Of a DNA stretch of 64,000 nt, positions 1 to 9,663 are shown one piece after another. Source of the DNA: Pseudomonas reinekei (GTDB lineage: Bacteria > Pseudomonadota > Gammaproteobacteria > Pseudomonadales > Pseudomonadaceae). The notes below the pieces were generated by a model. That model did no database searches. It was not told where the DNA came from and saw only the letters and a list, made by a program, of their open reading frames with translations. Both the position numbers and the translations under genes were made by a program. Position 1 is the stretch's first letter. Each line of letters starts with the position of its first letter. The stretch lies in the NCBI RefSeq assembly GCF_001945365.1, contig NZ_MSTQ01000006.1, positions 186,001 to 250,000 of the forward strand, in the 5' to 3' direction.

Positions 1-3000
1 TTGATCGATCATTGCGTCAGTGACGCCGGACACTGGCCGGTAAAGCATGCCTTTTGATTGCCAGGGCAAGTCGAGGCGCTCTGCCAATCCGGTCTGATAG
101 GCCAGGTAGACCTCGACTTCGTCCGGGTTGCCGCCCCGACCGGCGACATCGGCGCGGGCAATGTCGTTGACCTGTTCCAGTCGCGCCGCGCCTTTGGCCA
201 GGGTCACCAGTTTCTGCTCCAACTGAGCCGTGTCGGTGGTGTACGCATGGGCCTCGTAGGCGAGCACGTGGATCCCCATGTGATTGAACAACTGGGCGCC
301 GGCGTCGGCGCAATCCACTGGCGCGATGGCCATGGTAAACAGCTTCTCCCGAAGAGATGTGTCGACGTACACGGCATCGAGCATGCGCCAGACACGTTGC
401 ACCAGTTTATCCCGGGCTTTGTCGCCGGCCCGGTAGTCAGCGGAGAGCCGGGTATCGAGCAGCACGTTCAAGAAGCGCTCGGCCTGGGGCTCGTCGACCA
501 GCTCCGACCACAGATTGGCCCGGTCGACGCCCCAGCCGGGCACATCCCTCCAGTGGTCCGCGCTGTAGTCGGAACTGACCACCCATTCGGCCTGGCTGTT
601 TGAGGGCACGATGGGCTCAGGGGGCAATTGCACCGAACGACGGATCGCCTGATAGCGAACCTGGTCTAACTCCGACAGGTTGCCGACATCCAGCCGGGTG
701 CGTCCCACGACCCAGGCCTGCGGTGAGCCTGGGACCACTTCGGGAATCAGGCTGATCGGGTTATCCCGAAGATCCAGCAGAAAACCACGAGGCCTGGTTT
801 TGCTCAACGTACCTTCAGGCCAGCTGACAATGACCGTGTCCCGCAGACCGACGACTTTCAGCCGGGGCATGCGTGAGATGTCAACAACCCTGCCCAAGGG
901 GTTTTCATCCAGGCGCAGGATCTCCAGGTAGGTCAGGTGTTTGAGTTGCTCGACGGCGGCGGCGTCCAGCACGATCTCATTGTCACTCAAACGCAGGCGT
1001 TCGAGCCGGTGCATGGCGCCGATGTTTTCCGGCAGACTCGTCAGGCTGCATCGACTGGCGCTGAGTTCGCGAAGGTTGGGGAAGTCTTTCAGCAAACCGT
1101 TGGCTGTGGCGGAAAAACGGGTGTTGTCGAGTTTCAGGATCGTGACCTTGTCCAGAAACTTTTGCAGCTGCGGCAGCTCGGGCCACTCGGATCCCAGGTT
1201 CGTAGACATCAGAAATCGTTCCTGTGACAGATCCAGCGAATAGCCATGCAGATCCGTACGACTATCGAACCCGGTGTTCTTTCGGTGAAAGCAGTCGAGC
1301 AAGCGATCGGCAATCCGTGCCCGGACGGGGTTACGTGGCCAGTGTGTTCCGGATTCCTCATCGTAATGCGTTCGGCTCCAGCGAGTCATGATTGTTCTCA
1401 ACTCGTTGAGCTCGTTTTCTTGCTCCTCCAGAAACTGCATCGGCTCGCCCCTTTCAGTCAGGGCACGGGCAAACGTATCGACCTCGGAATCGCTGAAGTG
1501 CGGATAAAGGTCATGGATGCGTTCGTGTACGGTCTGGCCATCTCTGCTGAGCCAGCCCCCACGCACCAACAGCATCGTTTCGTGCTCGGCCACCATGCGA
1601 ACGGGCGGCTCGGCGAGCACGACCCGGCGTTCGCTCGGCGGAGCCGATTTGACCATGACCCACTGCCTGAACAGTTCGGCCTCCCCCGGTTTGTAGCCCA
1701 GGGCGTTTTGTCCATTTTCCTGCGTGGCCTGCAGCACGGCTTCGAAAAAATCATCGGCCTCATGGATCGGCTGATCGTCACCATCACGCACCTGATACTG
1801 CCCGGCCTCGTCGCGAATCAGGACTCGCACCCGCTTGGCGTCATCGGGGCCGACGCTGTAACGCAGCTCGCCATCGAAGGTGCCCTGACGAATCTCCAGG
1901 CGCAGGTCGCCGAAGGTATCGGTGTTAAAGCGCAAGGTGCCTAGCACCAGTCGCTCGGTGTCGGGGGTAATTGATGCGCTCGGGTATAGACCCTGGGCGG
2001 CCCGCACCGCCCGGGTTTCGAATTGCAGCTCTCGGGCTTGGGTTTTCAGGCGCAGGGGCAGGCGTTTCTTCTGGGCAATGTGCTGATCTTCCGTGGCACT
2101 CGCGCCCTCGATGATGTGTTCGGCAACGGTCGCCGGCAGCTCGGGGAATTCGCTGAACAGCGGCGCGATTTCAGGGGATAGCGGCGCAGGCGCAATGGCG
2201 GGTGTAGCCAGGCGTTGCAGGGTATCGGTCAGCAGCGGCGGGGGCGGGGTGTTTTCAATGTGTACCCTGCGCAGCACGCCTTCATCGGTGCCGCTGATCT
2301 GGCGGATCTCCTCCAGCTGTTCATCGTTGAAACCCTCGGTGCTGTGGCCGAGGCGGCGCATCAGGGTCGAGCCTTCCCACTGGCGGGGGGGTTCGGTTTC
2401 GCAGACCCAGGCCCCATGGCCGTTGTGGCGCAGGGTCGGTGCGTAAGCGTCGAAGCGCTGCGGATGGCGGATGCGCTGTTGGCCGGTGACGGCGTCTTCC
2501 AGCACTTCGAAGTGTTGATCGTCCAGGCGCAGGATGCGGCGGCCCTGATGCTGGTGAATACCCTGGTTATCAGGCCGGGCGTCCGCCGGCAAATCCACGT
2601 CGGTGCGTTGATAGGGACTGAGGTCAGGGTTCCACAGTCGTCTATCGCCGTTGGCCAACTGCACCGGTTTCAGACTTTCGAAAAACGGCGAGAGCTTCGC
2701 CTGTACGACGTGGCCGACCGCACCTGCCGCCGCGAACACGCCCAGCTGGACGACGCTTTCCAGCACGCCGAGGGTCTGCTCTCCGGCCTCGGCCAAATGT
2801 CCTTCGGCCAGATCGACCAGGCCCTCGACCACGCCATCGGTCAGTTGCCAGGCCGTGTACGCCAGCATCAGTGGACCCAGGCCAGGCACCAGTGGTGTTG
2901 CTACCAGCAAGGCAACATTGAGAATGTCCGAGAGCATTTTTTCCAGATTGTCCCACCAGGCCCACCTGGCCATGCGGTCGGCGTATTCGGTGGAGATGGC

Positions 3001-4290
3001 GATCTGCCGGGCATCGTTGAACACCTTGTTGAGGGTCTGCCGGTAGCGGTAGCCCCACAGATCATTGTTGAAGGTCGTCTCGCGGTCGATCTTGATGCTC
3101 GACACACTGAATTGCAGATCGGGTTTATCCACAGGCGTTTCCCGCCAGCTCGGCAAGTGTGAGCCGGCGGCCACCGGTTGCCATTTCACCGTGCTCAGAC
3201 GCGCGTTCAACCCGGCAAAAAAAAGGCCGCGCTGATCATGGGGCACGAACTGGCTGAAGAACTGCTGATAGCGGTTGGCGGGTGCGCCGTCGCGCAACTG
3301 GCGTGTGAGTTCCTCCATGAATTCGAGTGACGAGGGGTATTGCTTGAGCGGGTGCAGCGGATCTTGGGGAACATAGGCAATCACCGGCACCGGGCCGCTT
3401 GCGCTGGAGGTGTCCGCCGCGATCAGGATGATGCCGCTCAGGCGCGTGTCCATCATCGCCAGGTTGTAATAATCGACGGTTTGGCCTTTCCACTTCAGTC
3501 GCGAACGATCATCGAGCATACCTTGCACGACATCAAAGGCCTCCTGGTCGATGTCGTTCTTCATCAGGGCCATTTGCGCGGCGACATTCAGTGCGCTTTT
3601 CTGGCTGAGAATGACGTTGTGGCGCAGGACATTGCTCGCCGTTTTGTCGGTGGGACGTAAAACGTCTTCAAGGTGCTGTTGGTATTGGGCGCCGATGTCC
3701 AGCTCGCGACACAAGGACTTGAACTGTTCGAGGCTGAGTTTGTGTTTGAGCTTCACCACGTTGAAATGCCCGCGTGCATCGGGGCGGGTGATGAACTCCG
3801 AGTCCTGGGTGAATGCCTCGTCCCGGGAAAAATTGTGCAGGGCGGCGTCCAGCAGCGAAACGGTTCGACTGGTGGTTCCGCCGGAAAAGTCGTGCACCCA
3901 CCAGGCCGTCGTCACCGGGGCATACAGCCGCAACCAGGTTTGCTCGACATCGTCTTCAACGCCGAAGCGGTCCCTCAAGGCTTTCTGCAGCAGGGGTTTG
4001 GCAAAGGCGGAAATATCCTGCACATCACTCAGTGTCTTATCCACGGTGTTTTGCGCGGTCCAGCCGAGCTGGATGGCTTTTTTCAACTGGCGGTGAGCCG
4101 TGGTGGACGCGTTCTTGTGCCAGTCGGGCAACGTCAGCCTGACCGATTTCAGGGCGTCGACACGCGATGGCGAGGTGTTCAGCAGCCAGGCAGGTATCGC
4201 CTTTCTGACCTGATGGAAATGGATGCTTTTATCGAAAGGGGGGAGGTCGAGCAGGGTTGATCCCTGGATCGCCGAGGGTGAAATAGGCAT
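1..4290 (-). CDS. NEL-type E3 ubiquitin ligase / dermonecrotic-toxin-domain LRR effector (3' end outside window)
   Basis: One uninterrupted frame starts at ATG 4290 and runs off the left edge (1430 codons here, no stop). The N-terminal ~900 residues resemble the dermonecrotic-toxin-like (DUF6543) region of large Pseudomonas proteins, with a hydrophobic, glycine-rich stretch around residues 455-485 that could insert in membranes. Residues ~1020-1150 are leucine-rich repeats (for example NLRELSASRCSLTSLPENI, then LERLRLSDNEI). Beyond these, around residue 1327, is the motif VDCADAGAQLFNHMG, which fits the catalytic Cys-x-Asp of the IpaH/SspH-type novel E3 ligase (NEL) fold. Inference: a secreted or translocated protein that ubiquitinates host proteins or poisons competitors. 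I see no secretion signal and no adjacent secretion or chaperone gene. The domain assignment is from motifs only; the C-terminus is missing. Confidence 0.8.
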   Translation of the reverse strand, partial: MPISPSAIQGSTLLDLPPFDKSIHFHQVRKAIPAWLLNTSPSRVDALKSVRLTLPDWHKNASTTAHRQLKKAIQLGWTAQNTVDKTLSDVQDISAFAKPLLQKALRDRFGVEDDVEQTWLRLYAPVTTAWWVHDFSGGTTSRTVSLLDAALHNFSRDEAFTQDSEFITRPDARGHFNVVKLKHKLSLEQFKSLCRELDIGAQYQQHLEDVLRPTDKTASNVLRHNVILSQKSALNVAAQMALMKNDIDQEAFDVVQGMLDDRSRLKWKGQTVDYYNLAMMDTRLSGIILIAADTSSASGPVPVIAYVPQDPLHPLKQYPSSLEFMEELTRQLRDGAPANRYQQFFSQFVPHDQRGLFFAGLNARLSTVKWQPVAAGSHLPSWRETPVDKPDLQFSVSSIKIDRETTFNNDLWGYRYRQTLNKVFNDARQIAISTEYADRMARWAWWDNLEKMLSDILNVALLVATPLVPGLGPLMLAYTAWQLTDGVVEGLVDLAEGHLAEAGEQTLGVLESVVQLGVFAAAGAVGHVVQAKLSPFFESLKPVQLANGDRRLWNPDLSPYQRTDVDLPADARPDNQGIHQHQGRRILRLDDQHFEVLEDAVTGQQRIRHPQRFDAYAPTLRHNGHGAWVCETEPPRQWEGSTLMRRLGHSTEGFNDEQLEEIRQISGTDEGVLRRVHIENTPPPPLLTDTLQRLATPAIAPAPLSPEIAPLFSEFPELPATVAEHIIEGASATEDQHIAQKKRLPLRLKTQARELQFETRAVRAAQGLYPSASITPDTERLVLGTLRFNTDTFGDLRLEIRQGTFDGELRYSVGPDDAKRVRVLIRDEAGQYQVRDGDDQPIHEADDFFEAVLQATQENGQNALGYKPGEAELFRQWVMVKSAPPSERRVVLAEPPVRMVAEHETMLLVRGGWLSRDGQTVHERIHDLYPHFSDSEVDTFARALTERGEPMQFLEEQENELNELRTIMTRWSRTHYDEESGTHWPRNPVRARIADRLLDCFHRKNTGFDSRTDLHGYSLDLSQERFLMSTNLGSEWPELPQLQKFLDKVTILKLDNTRFSATANGLLKDFPNLRELSASRCSLTSLPENIGAMHRLERLRLSDNEIVLDAAAVEQLKHLTYLEILRLDENPLGRVVDISRMPRLKVVGLRDTVIVSWPEGTLSKTRPRGFLLDLRDNPISLIPEVVPGSPQAWVVGRTRLDVGNLSELDQVRYQAIRRSVQLPPEPIVPSNSQAEWVVSSDYSADHWRDVPGWGVDRANLWSELVDEPQAERFLNVLLDTRLSADYRAGDKARDKLVQRVWRMLDAVYVDTSLREKLFTMAIAPVDCADAGAQLFNHMGIHVLAYEAHAYTTDTAQLEQKLVTLAKGAARLEQVNDIARADVAGRGGNPDEVEVYLAYQTGLAERLDLPWQSKGMLYRPVSGVTDAMIDQ

Positions 4291-4462
4291 TGCGTGATCG
4301 TCCGTTGATCAGAAGTGGGACGATCAGACTAGGTAAGCGAGTCAGGCAAAAAAAGCGCAAAAAACTGGTGGGTCAGGCGTGTGGAAACGCTTTGAATCTG
4401 CGAAAAACATGGCGTGAAAAATACATATGTACCGCCATTGCGAAACCGCTGTGTGCGCTCGC

Positions 4463-7400
4463 TCAACGGCCAGCCGTCACCTGGCTTGGCTGGCACATGG
4501 TATGGGTGCCGGGTTGCAGGTATTGCGTCAGGATCGGCGCCATGCCCTTGAGCACTTGCACAGGCAGCGCCGAGGTGAAGGTGAAGTTTTCCGCCGAGCG
4601 GCCTGGCACATAAGCGGTCAGCGTGCCGAAGTGGCTTTCGCCGATATAGAACACGAACGTGGCCGTGCGGTTGACGGATTTCGAACTGAGAATGCGTCCA
4701 CCCGAGCCGATGGCTTCGATACGGTTGTCGCCGGTACCGGTCTTGCCACCCATGGACAGAGGTGTGCCATCGGGCAGTTTGAAACTGCCGGCCAAGCGCC
4801 TTGCGGTCCCGGCGTCCACCACTTGCGAGAGGGCTTCGCGCATGGCGCTTGCGACTTCCGATGGCATCACCCGTTTGCCGACATCCGGGTCGTTGGTCAG
4901 CCGGGTTTCATAAGGGGTATTGATTGCGAACTGCAGGCTGTCGATCCGCAGTGTCGGCATGCGCACACCGTCGTTGAGTATCGTTCCGATCAGTTCGGCC
5001 AGGGCTGCCGGGCGGTCGCCGGAGCTGCCGATGGCGGTGGCCAGTGACGGCACCAGATGGTCGAACGGGTAGCCGACTTTCTGCCAGCGCTGGTGAATGT
5101 CGAGGAACGCTTCGATCTCGAGCATGGTGCGGATGCGGTTGTCTCGGGCACCTTTGTGCCGGCTCTTGAACAGCCAGCTGTAGACTTCCTGACGTTCAAA
5201 TTTGCTGGCCTTGACGATGTCCTTGAAAGTCGCCTCCGGATGATTGAGCAAGTAGCCCATCATCCACAGGTCCAGCGGATGCACCTTGGCAATGAAGCCC
5301 TGATCGGGCAGGTCATAGCGGCCGGGGCCGTAGGCTTGATAGAGCCGCTCAAGGCGTTCGTCGGTGAGTTTTTCCGTGAGTTTGGCGCCGGTGAGGTGCG
5401 AGCGCACGAAAGTGTTGAAGCTTTGCTGACTGGCCTGCGGCAACAGGTAGCGGTGCACGGCGGCCAACCGGATCGGGGTCGGGCGCATGCTGTCGAGGAA
5501 GGTTTCGAGCCGCGCCTGGGTGTCTTTGTTGCGGTATTTTTTCCAGAACTTGAGCAGGAACGATGTGCCCTCACGGTCGGCGAACGAGGCCAGGTATTCC
5601 TGACGGCGCGGATCGCGGTCGTCCTTGAGCAGTTCGGCACTGTTGTTGGGGCCGGAGTAGGTGGTGTAGCGCACCAGGTCACGCATCAGGCGAATGAACG
5701 GCAGGTTGATCGACTCCCGCAAGGCGTCGCGCAGGGTTGGCAGGCGACCGTTGTCTTCCTTGCGGAAGTTATGGAACGTGTGCAGCCCGCCGCCGGTGAA
5801 AAACGCTTCGCCAGGGCTGGCGGAATATTTGCGGTCCAGCGCGGCACTGAGCAGGGGCTGCAGGCTGTGGTCCTTGTTCTCGATCAGGTAGTCGACGACC
5901 CAGCGACTGAGGCGGTCCTGTTCCGGTACTTCGACTTTCTTCAATTCCGGTACGCCCATGTCGGCATATTTTTCGTGCAGTTCGGCGATGATTTGCAGGT
6001 ACGTCGTCATCACCCGCATTTTCGCGGTGGAGCCCAGTTCCAGTTTGCTGCCTTCGTTGATGTCGAACGGCTGGTCGGTACTGTCGGTCTGGACCCGCAC
6101 CCGCGAACCGTCCGGGGTCAGTTCGAACAAGGTGAAGCTGTAGCGCACCTGGGTGGTGCTGGTGGGGGTCAGCAAACGTTCGCCCATCAGGCCGATTTCG
6201 GCGGCATAGGCCGGGTCGGCGAGTTTTTTCAGATAGGCGGTTGCCTGAGTTTGCAGTTCACCTTGCAGCGTGCTGGTAGCCGAGAGGTCGAGGCGGTCGA
6301 GGTCGTACAACGGACGGTTGAGCAATCCGGCGAGCCGGCTGCGCGCCACGCTAATACCCTTGTTGGTTTCGATCGGCTGTATGGTCGGCTGGGTCGCCCA
6401 GTCGCGGTAGGTGACTTTGCTGGACAGTGCTGCCGCGGCGAACGGCGCATCGATGACGTTATTCTGTGCCAGCAGGCGAATATGGCTGTCGGTGAGGTCG
6501 GCCAGTTCATCCCGGCCTTTGGTCAGGTAATGCGAAGGGCGGCGCTGGGCGATCATCAAAGACAACATTTCGCGCAAGGCCAGGCCTTTCTCCGCGAGGC
6601 TTTTTGGATCCGTCGCATTGCTGGCCAGGCGTTCGTTGGCCGTGTTGAAATCGGCGCCGTACCATACGCGCAAACCTTCAGCCATGCCGTGGACTTCACC
6701 GTGGCCCGGCACGGCTGACAGAGGCACGCTGTTGAGGTAATCGCGGACCACGTTCTGCCGCGACTTGAGTGTTTGCGGGCCATCCTGATAAGCACGCACG
6801 CTGGCGGAAATCATCTGGCGGATCTTTTCGCCGCCCGATACGGTCAAGCCATCGGGCGAATGCCGGTATTTTTCCAGTTGCGTCGCCAGGGTACTGCCGC
6901 CCGCCGATTGACCGGGCAGATGCAGCATCTTGGCGACCTGGGTATAGGCCGCCATGCCGAACCGTGGCCAGTCCACCGCCGGGTTGGCCAAGGGTTGGCG
7001 AGGGTCGAGCAGGAAGCGGTTTTCGATGAACAGCAGGCTGTTGACCACGACCGGCGGGATCGCCTCGAAGCTGGCATAGAGCTGTTGCGGATAGTTGTAC
7101 TGATACAGCGGCGCCGCGCGGCAATCGGTGATCGACAGGCCGGCCTGGATTTTTTCCGCATAGGGCACGAACAGGCCTTTGTCGGTGTAGTTCATCAGCG
7201 CCGGGGAAAAGCGCGTTTGCTCGGTAATCACGTAATCGCGCTTGAGCAAGCGTGGCAGGAACTCGCCCAGGGAGCTGTAGCCCAGGCGCAGGTCGAACGG
7301 ACCGGCCCCCGGATAGTGAATTGCATCGCTGGGGCCGGGTTTTAGCTCATACGTGAGGGTCTTGGCGAACTTGCTGACTTCCCGGGCTTGAAACCTTGAG

Positions 7401-7597
7401 GTGCGCATTTCCTTGGCAGCCGCGAGCCCTACCACAATGGCAATGATCACCAACAACAGCCAAAACGCCTTCCAGCCGTGCTTGACGCGGCTGCGAGGAG
7501 GTTTTTCAGGTAATGGCGCTTCATCCACAGGTTCAGTCTGGACCACGGTTTTACTCGAATCGGTTTGCCATAAAGCGCCCATAGTCGACTGATCCAT
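4463..7597 (-). CDS. Bifunctional transglycosylase/transpeptidase (class A PBP-like), 1044 aa
   Basis: Inner-membrane, periplasm-facing enzyme that should polymerise and cross-link peptidoglycan. It has a cytoplasmic tail, one membrane segment (about residues 43-61), a GT51 domain with GGSTLATQLEK at 232-242, and a penicillin-binding domain with the SxxK serine in GSTAKMR and the KTG box at 952-954 (KTGTGD). It is longer than PBP1a/1b (about 750-850 aa). The first GT51 motif is atypical: ENRFLLD at 191-197 replaces EDxxFxxH, keeping the glutamate but not the Asp or His. It ends 172 bp upstream of the effector start and is probably its own transcription unit. Related long transglycosylase-domain proteins occur in Pseudomonas; the precise role is unknown. 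Confidence 0.8.
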   Translation of the reverse strand: MDQSTMGALWQTDSSKTVVQTEPVDEAPLPEKPPRSRVKHGWKAFWLLLVIIAIVVGLAAAKEMRTSRFQAREVSKFAKTLTYELKPGPSDAIHYPGAGPFDLRLGYSSLGEFLPRLLKRDYVITEQTRFSPALMNYTDKGLFVPYAEKIQAGLSITDCRAAPLYQYNYPQQLYASFEAIPPVVVNSLLFIENRFLLDPRQPLANPAVDWPRFGMAAYTQVAKMLHLPGQSAGGSTLATQLEKYRHSPDGLTVSGGEKIRQMISASVRAYQDGPQTLKSRQNVVRDYLNSVPLSAVPGHGEVHGMAEGLRVWYGADFNTANERLASNATDPKSLAEKGLALREMLSLMIAQRRPSHYLTKGRDELADLTDSHIRLLAQNNVIDAPFAAAALSSKVTYRDWATQPTIQPIETNKGISVARSRLAGLLNRPLYDLDRLDLSATSTLQGELQTQATAYLKKLADPAYAAEIGLMGERLLTPTSTTQVRYSFTLFELTPDGSRVRVQTDSTDQPFDINEGSKLELGSTAKMRVMTTYLQIIAELHEKYADMGVPELKKVEVPEQDRLSRWVVDYLIENKDHSLQPLLSAALDRKYSASPGEAFFTGGGLHTFHNFRKEDNGRLPTLRDALRESINLPFIRLMRDLVRYTTYSGPNNSAELLKDDRDPRRQEYLASFADREGTSFLLKFWKKYRNKDTQARLETFLDSMRPTPIRLAAVHRYLLPQASQQSFNTFVRSHLTGAKLTEKLTDERLERLYQAYGPGRYDLPDQGFIAKVHPLDLWMMGYLLNHPEATFKDIVKASKFERQEVYSWLFKSRHKGARDNRIRTMLEIEAFLDIHQRWQKVGYPFDHLVPSLATAIGSSGDRPAALAELIGTILNDGVRMPTLRIDSLQFAINTPYETRLTNDPDVGKRVMPSEVASAMREALSQVVDAGTARRLAGSFKLPDGTPLSMGGKTGTGDNRIEAIGSGGRILSSKSVNRTATFVFYIGESHFGTLTAYVPGRSAENFTFTSALPVQVLKGMAPILTQYLQPGTHTMCQPSQVTAGR

Positions 7598-7692
7598 TCA
7601 CGCAGATTGATCGGACTTGTCTGAAGCTTAGACGGTGGTTGGCGTTGGTGAAAAAATTGTGGACCTCCAGACATCGGGTAGCTGCTCCTCCT

Positions 7693-7844
7693 GTGGCGAG
7701 GGAGCAACGTTGGGTTCAGGGCCAGCGGGCATCTGGGTGTGGAAGATTTCTTTGCCTGCGGGCAGCTTCAACGTCTGCGGGACATGTCCGAAATCCCTAA
7801 GGGAAAGTGAGCCCCTGTGGCGAGGGCGCAAGTTCCCTCGCCAC
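7693..7844. repeat. REP-type inverted repeats in the 315-bp gap
   Basis: The gap 7598-7912 contains no gene. It carries a half-element GTGGCGAGGGAGCAACG at 7693 and a full hairpin with arms GTGGCGAGGG (7817-7826) and CCCTCGCCAC (7835-7844). This is the same family found at 13815, 26284 and 56619. The hairpin lies just downstream of the OpgC-like gene and could act as its terminator or mRNA stabiliser. Confidence 0.7.
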
Positions 7845-7912
7845 CGGTGACTGATTGCTCGCTCTATTTCTGATGAGCATCACTGCGGTCGATTGGCCGG
7901 GGCGTTTGCATG

Positions 7913-9037
7913 TCAGGCTGTTGCGCTGCGCGTTGATCGGTTCAAACGCTTGTTGAACTCCAGCCAAACCGCCAGCAACGCCATCAACCCAGCCCCCACC
8001 AACGCCGTAAAAATCTGCATGGCGAACGCATCGTCAGTCAGCGCATTGATCATGTCCGCGAGGGGCGCCAACAAAACGCCCAGACAGAAAACCTCCAACG
8101 AAAAACGTCCCATGCGACAGCTTTGCTGTGCCAGCCAGTTTTGCGTCCATCCGGTATCGGGCAGCAGTTTCGCGGTGACATAGGCCAGCGCCAGGAAGTG
8201 CAGCAAGCGTTGGGGTGACAGGTTGGTCTTGCTGATCGGGTACAGCAGATTGCTCAGGCTTGATGGCATCAAGGCGTCGTGGACCTGAGGCCAGCGCCAC
8301 AGGACAGTCAGCACCCCAGCGACCGCAATGTACACTGCCGCGGTCATGAACAACGGCTGACGAATCAACGGTCGGGTTTGCGGTATCCGCGGACGCTGTG
8401 AGTGAATCGCTGCGGCGCCGCCAAGGATAAACAGCAACTGCCAGGCCACGGGATTGAAGTACCACACGCCATCCTTGATGGCGGCCAGGTTCCAGCCGGC
8501 CAACGGCACCATCAGGTACAACGCCACTGACATCGCCACCACCACCCAGGTCTTGCGCACCAGGATCGGCAGCACCAGCGGCAACCCCGCCAGCAACACG
8601 ATGTACAGCGGCAGCGGGTCCATCAGGTTCGGCTTGAAGCGCAGCAGCAGCTCATCGATCAAGGCCTGTTGCGGGTCGCTGATGAAGTGGTGCATGCCCA
8701 TTTCTTCGACCAGGTCGCGGGTTTCCACGTGGCTGTTGGCGAAGAACACGATCCCCATCAGCATCGCCAGCAAGAAAATATGCACCACGTAAAGCACCCA
8801 GGCACGGCGCAGGATTTTCACGCAGGCGATCAAAAAACCCTCGCGCGCGAGGATTTTGCCGTAGGCCAGCACGGCCGCGTAACCGGCCAGGAACACGAAG
8901 ACTTCGGCAGCATCGCTGAAGCCGAAATTACGCATTGTGATTTGACCCAAAGGGTTATGGGGCACGTGATCCCAGAAGATGAAGATCAGTGCCAGACCGC
9001 GAAAAAAGTCGATCCGGTGATCGCGCGCTAGCGTCAT
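7913..9037 (-). CDS. opgC: OpgC-domain membrane protein (glucan succinyltransferase-like)
   Basis: A 374-residue polytopic membrane protein beginning MTLARDHRIDFFRGLALIF, the usual start of OpgC proteins (RxDxxRGLALxxIxxDH). About ten hydrophobic segments follow. OpgC proteins belong to the acyltransferase-3-like group and succinylate osmoregulated periplasmic glucans. I chose the ATG at 9037 because the frame upstream of it has no family resemblance and overlaps the divergent gtrA region. No good Shine-Dalgarno is visible. It is not next to opgGH; opgD lies 21 kb away in this window. The exact acyl donor and acceptor are inferred from the family. Confidence 0.75.
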   Translation of the reverse strand: MTLARDHRIDFFRGLALIFIFWDHVPHNPLGQITMRNFGFSDAAEVFVFLAGYAAVLAYGKILAREGFLIACVKILRRAWVLYVVHIFLLAMLMGIVFFANSHVETRDLVEEMGMHHFISDPQQALIDELLLRFKPNLMDPLPLYIVLLAGLPLVLPILVRKTWVVVAMSVALYLMVPLAGWNLAAIKDGVWYFNPVAWQLLFILGGAAAIHSQRPRIPQTRPLIRQPLFMTAAVYIAVAGVLTVLWRWPQVHDALMPSSLSNLLYPISKTNLSPQRLLHFLALAYVTAKLLPDTGWTQNWLAQQSCRMGRFSLEVFCLGVLLAPLADMINALTDDAFAMQIFTALVGAGLMALLAVWLEFNKRLNRSTRSATA

Positions 9038-9288
9038 GACGGCAGGCTCGTGTTCGGAGTGTTGAACAAAGGAGTATCCGAAAGCGGCAAAGATTACAGG
9101 CCGCTCATCGGCGGCGCGCAGGGTGGACTGATTCGCCTTCAATTGCAAAGTCGGGATATTTCGGAATGTCTCCTGGCCGGGTCCCCGATGATAACCGCTG
9201 GTCTGAAAGACAGGCCAACCTGCGATTTCTGACAGTAGACAAGCTCCAATGCTTAGGGTACGCAACGGATTCCAGCAGGATCGTCAGC

Positions 9289-9663
9289 ATGAGACGTTTG
9301 TGGCGAGGGCTATCCAGCTATACGGTGATCGGGGTCGCCAACACCCTTATTCACTGGCAAATCTTCTTCCTGCTCAGCGTGGCGGCCGGGTTCAGTCAGG
9401 CTGTCAGCAATCTGGCGGCGTTTTGTGTGGCCGCATCGTTTTCCTTCTACATGAATGCGCTCTATACCTTTGACAGCAAAATGTCGGTCGGTGGTTACCT
9501 GCTGTTCATGGTGGCGATGGGCGCCTTGAGTTTTAGCGTCGGCCATGCCGGTGATAGGTGGCGGCTGCACGGTCTGCTGACCGTGGCGTTGTTTTCGGCG
9601 TTGAGCCTGGTACTGGGTTTTCTGTTTTCCAAGTACGTGGTGTTTCGCGAGCGTGAGGCATGA
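9289..9663 (+). CDS. gtrA: GtrA-family flippase
   Basis: A 124-residue protein with four hydrophobic segments, starting [19 protein letters not shown], typical of GtrA (YTVIGVxNTxIHW). GtrA proteins are thought to flip undecaprenyl-phosphate-linked glucose to the periplasmic side. The ATG at 9289 is preceded by AGGA (9277-9280). The frame is open further upstream, but that part overlaps the divergent OpgC promoter region and looks non-coding. It overlaps the next gene by ATGA, so it is the first gene of a three-gene operon. The 251-bp gap 9038-9288 should hold promoters for both directions; I see no clear boxes there. Confidence 0.85.
   Translation: MRRLWRGLSSYTVIGVANTLIHWQIFFLLSVAAGFSQAVSNLAAFCVAASFSFYMNALYTFDSKMSVGGYLLFMVAMGALSFSVGHAGDRWRLHGLLTVALFSALSLVLGFLFSKYVVFREREA

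Noticed and set aside
58..4260. Long plus-strand open frames opposite the effector gene (58-603, 1246-1944, 2215-3162, 3673-4260)
   Set aside because: They are antisense shadows of the uninterrupted minus-strand effector frame; their translations have no domain or plausible start site.
5057..6718. 553-codon plus-strand frame opposite the PBP gene
   Set aside because: Shadow of high-GC codons; the opposite strand codes a clear GT51/transpeptidase protein.
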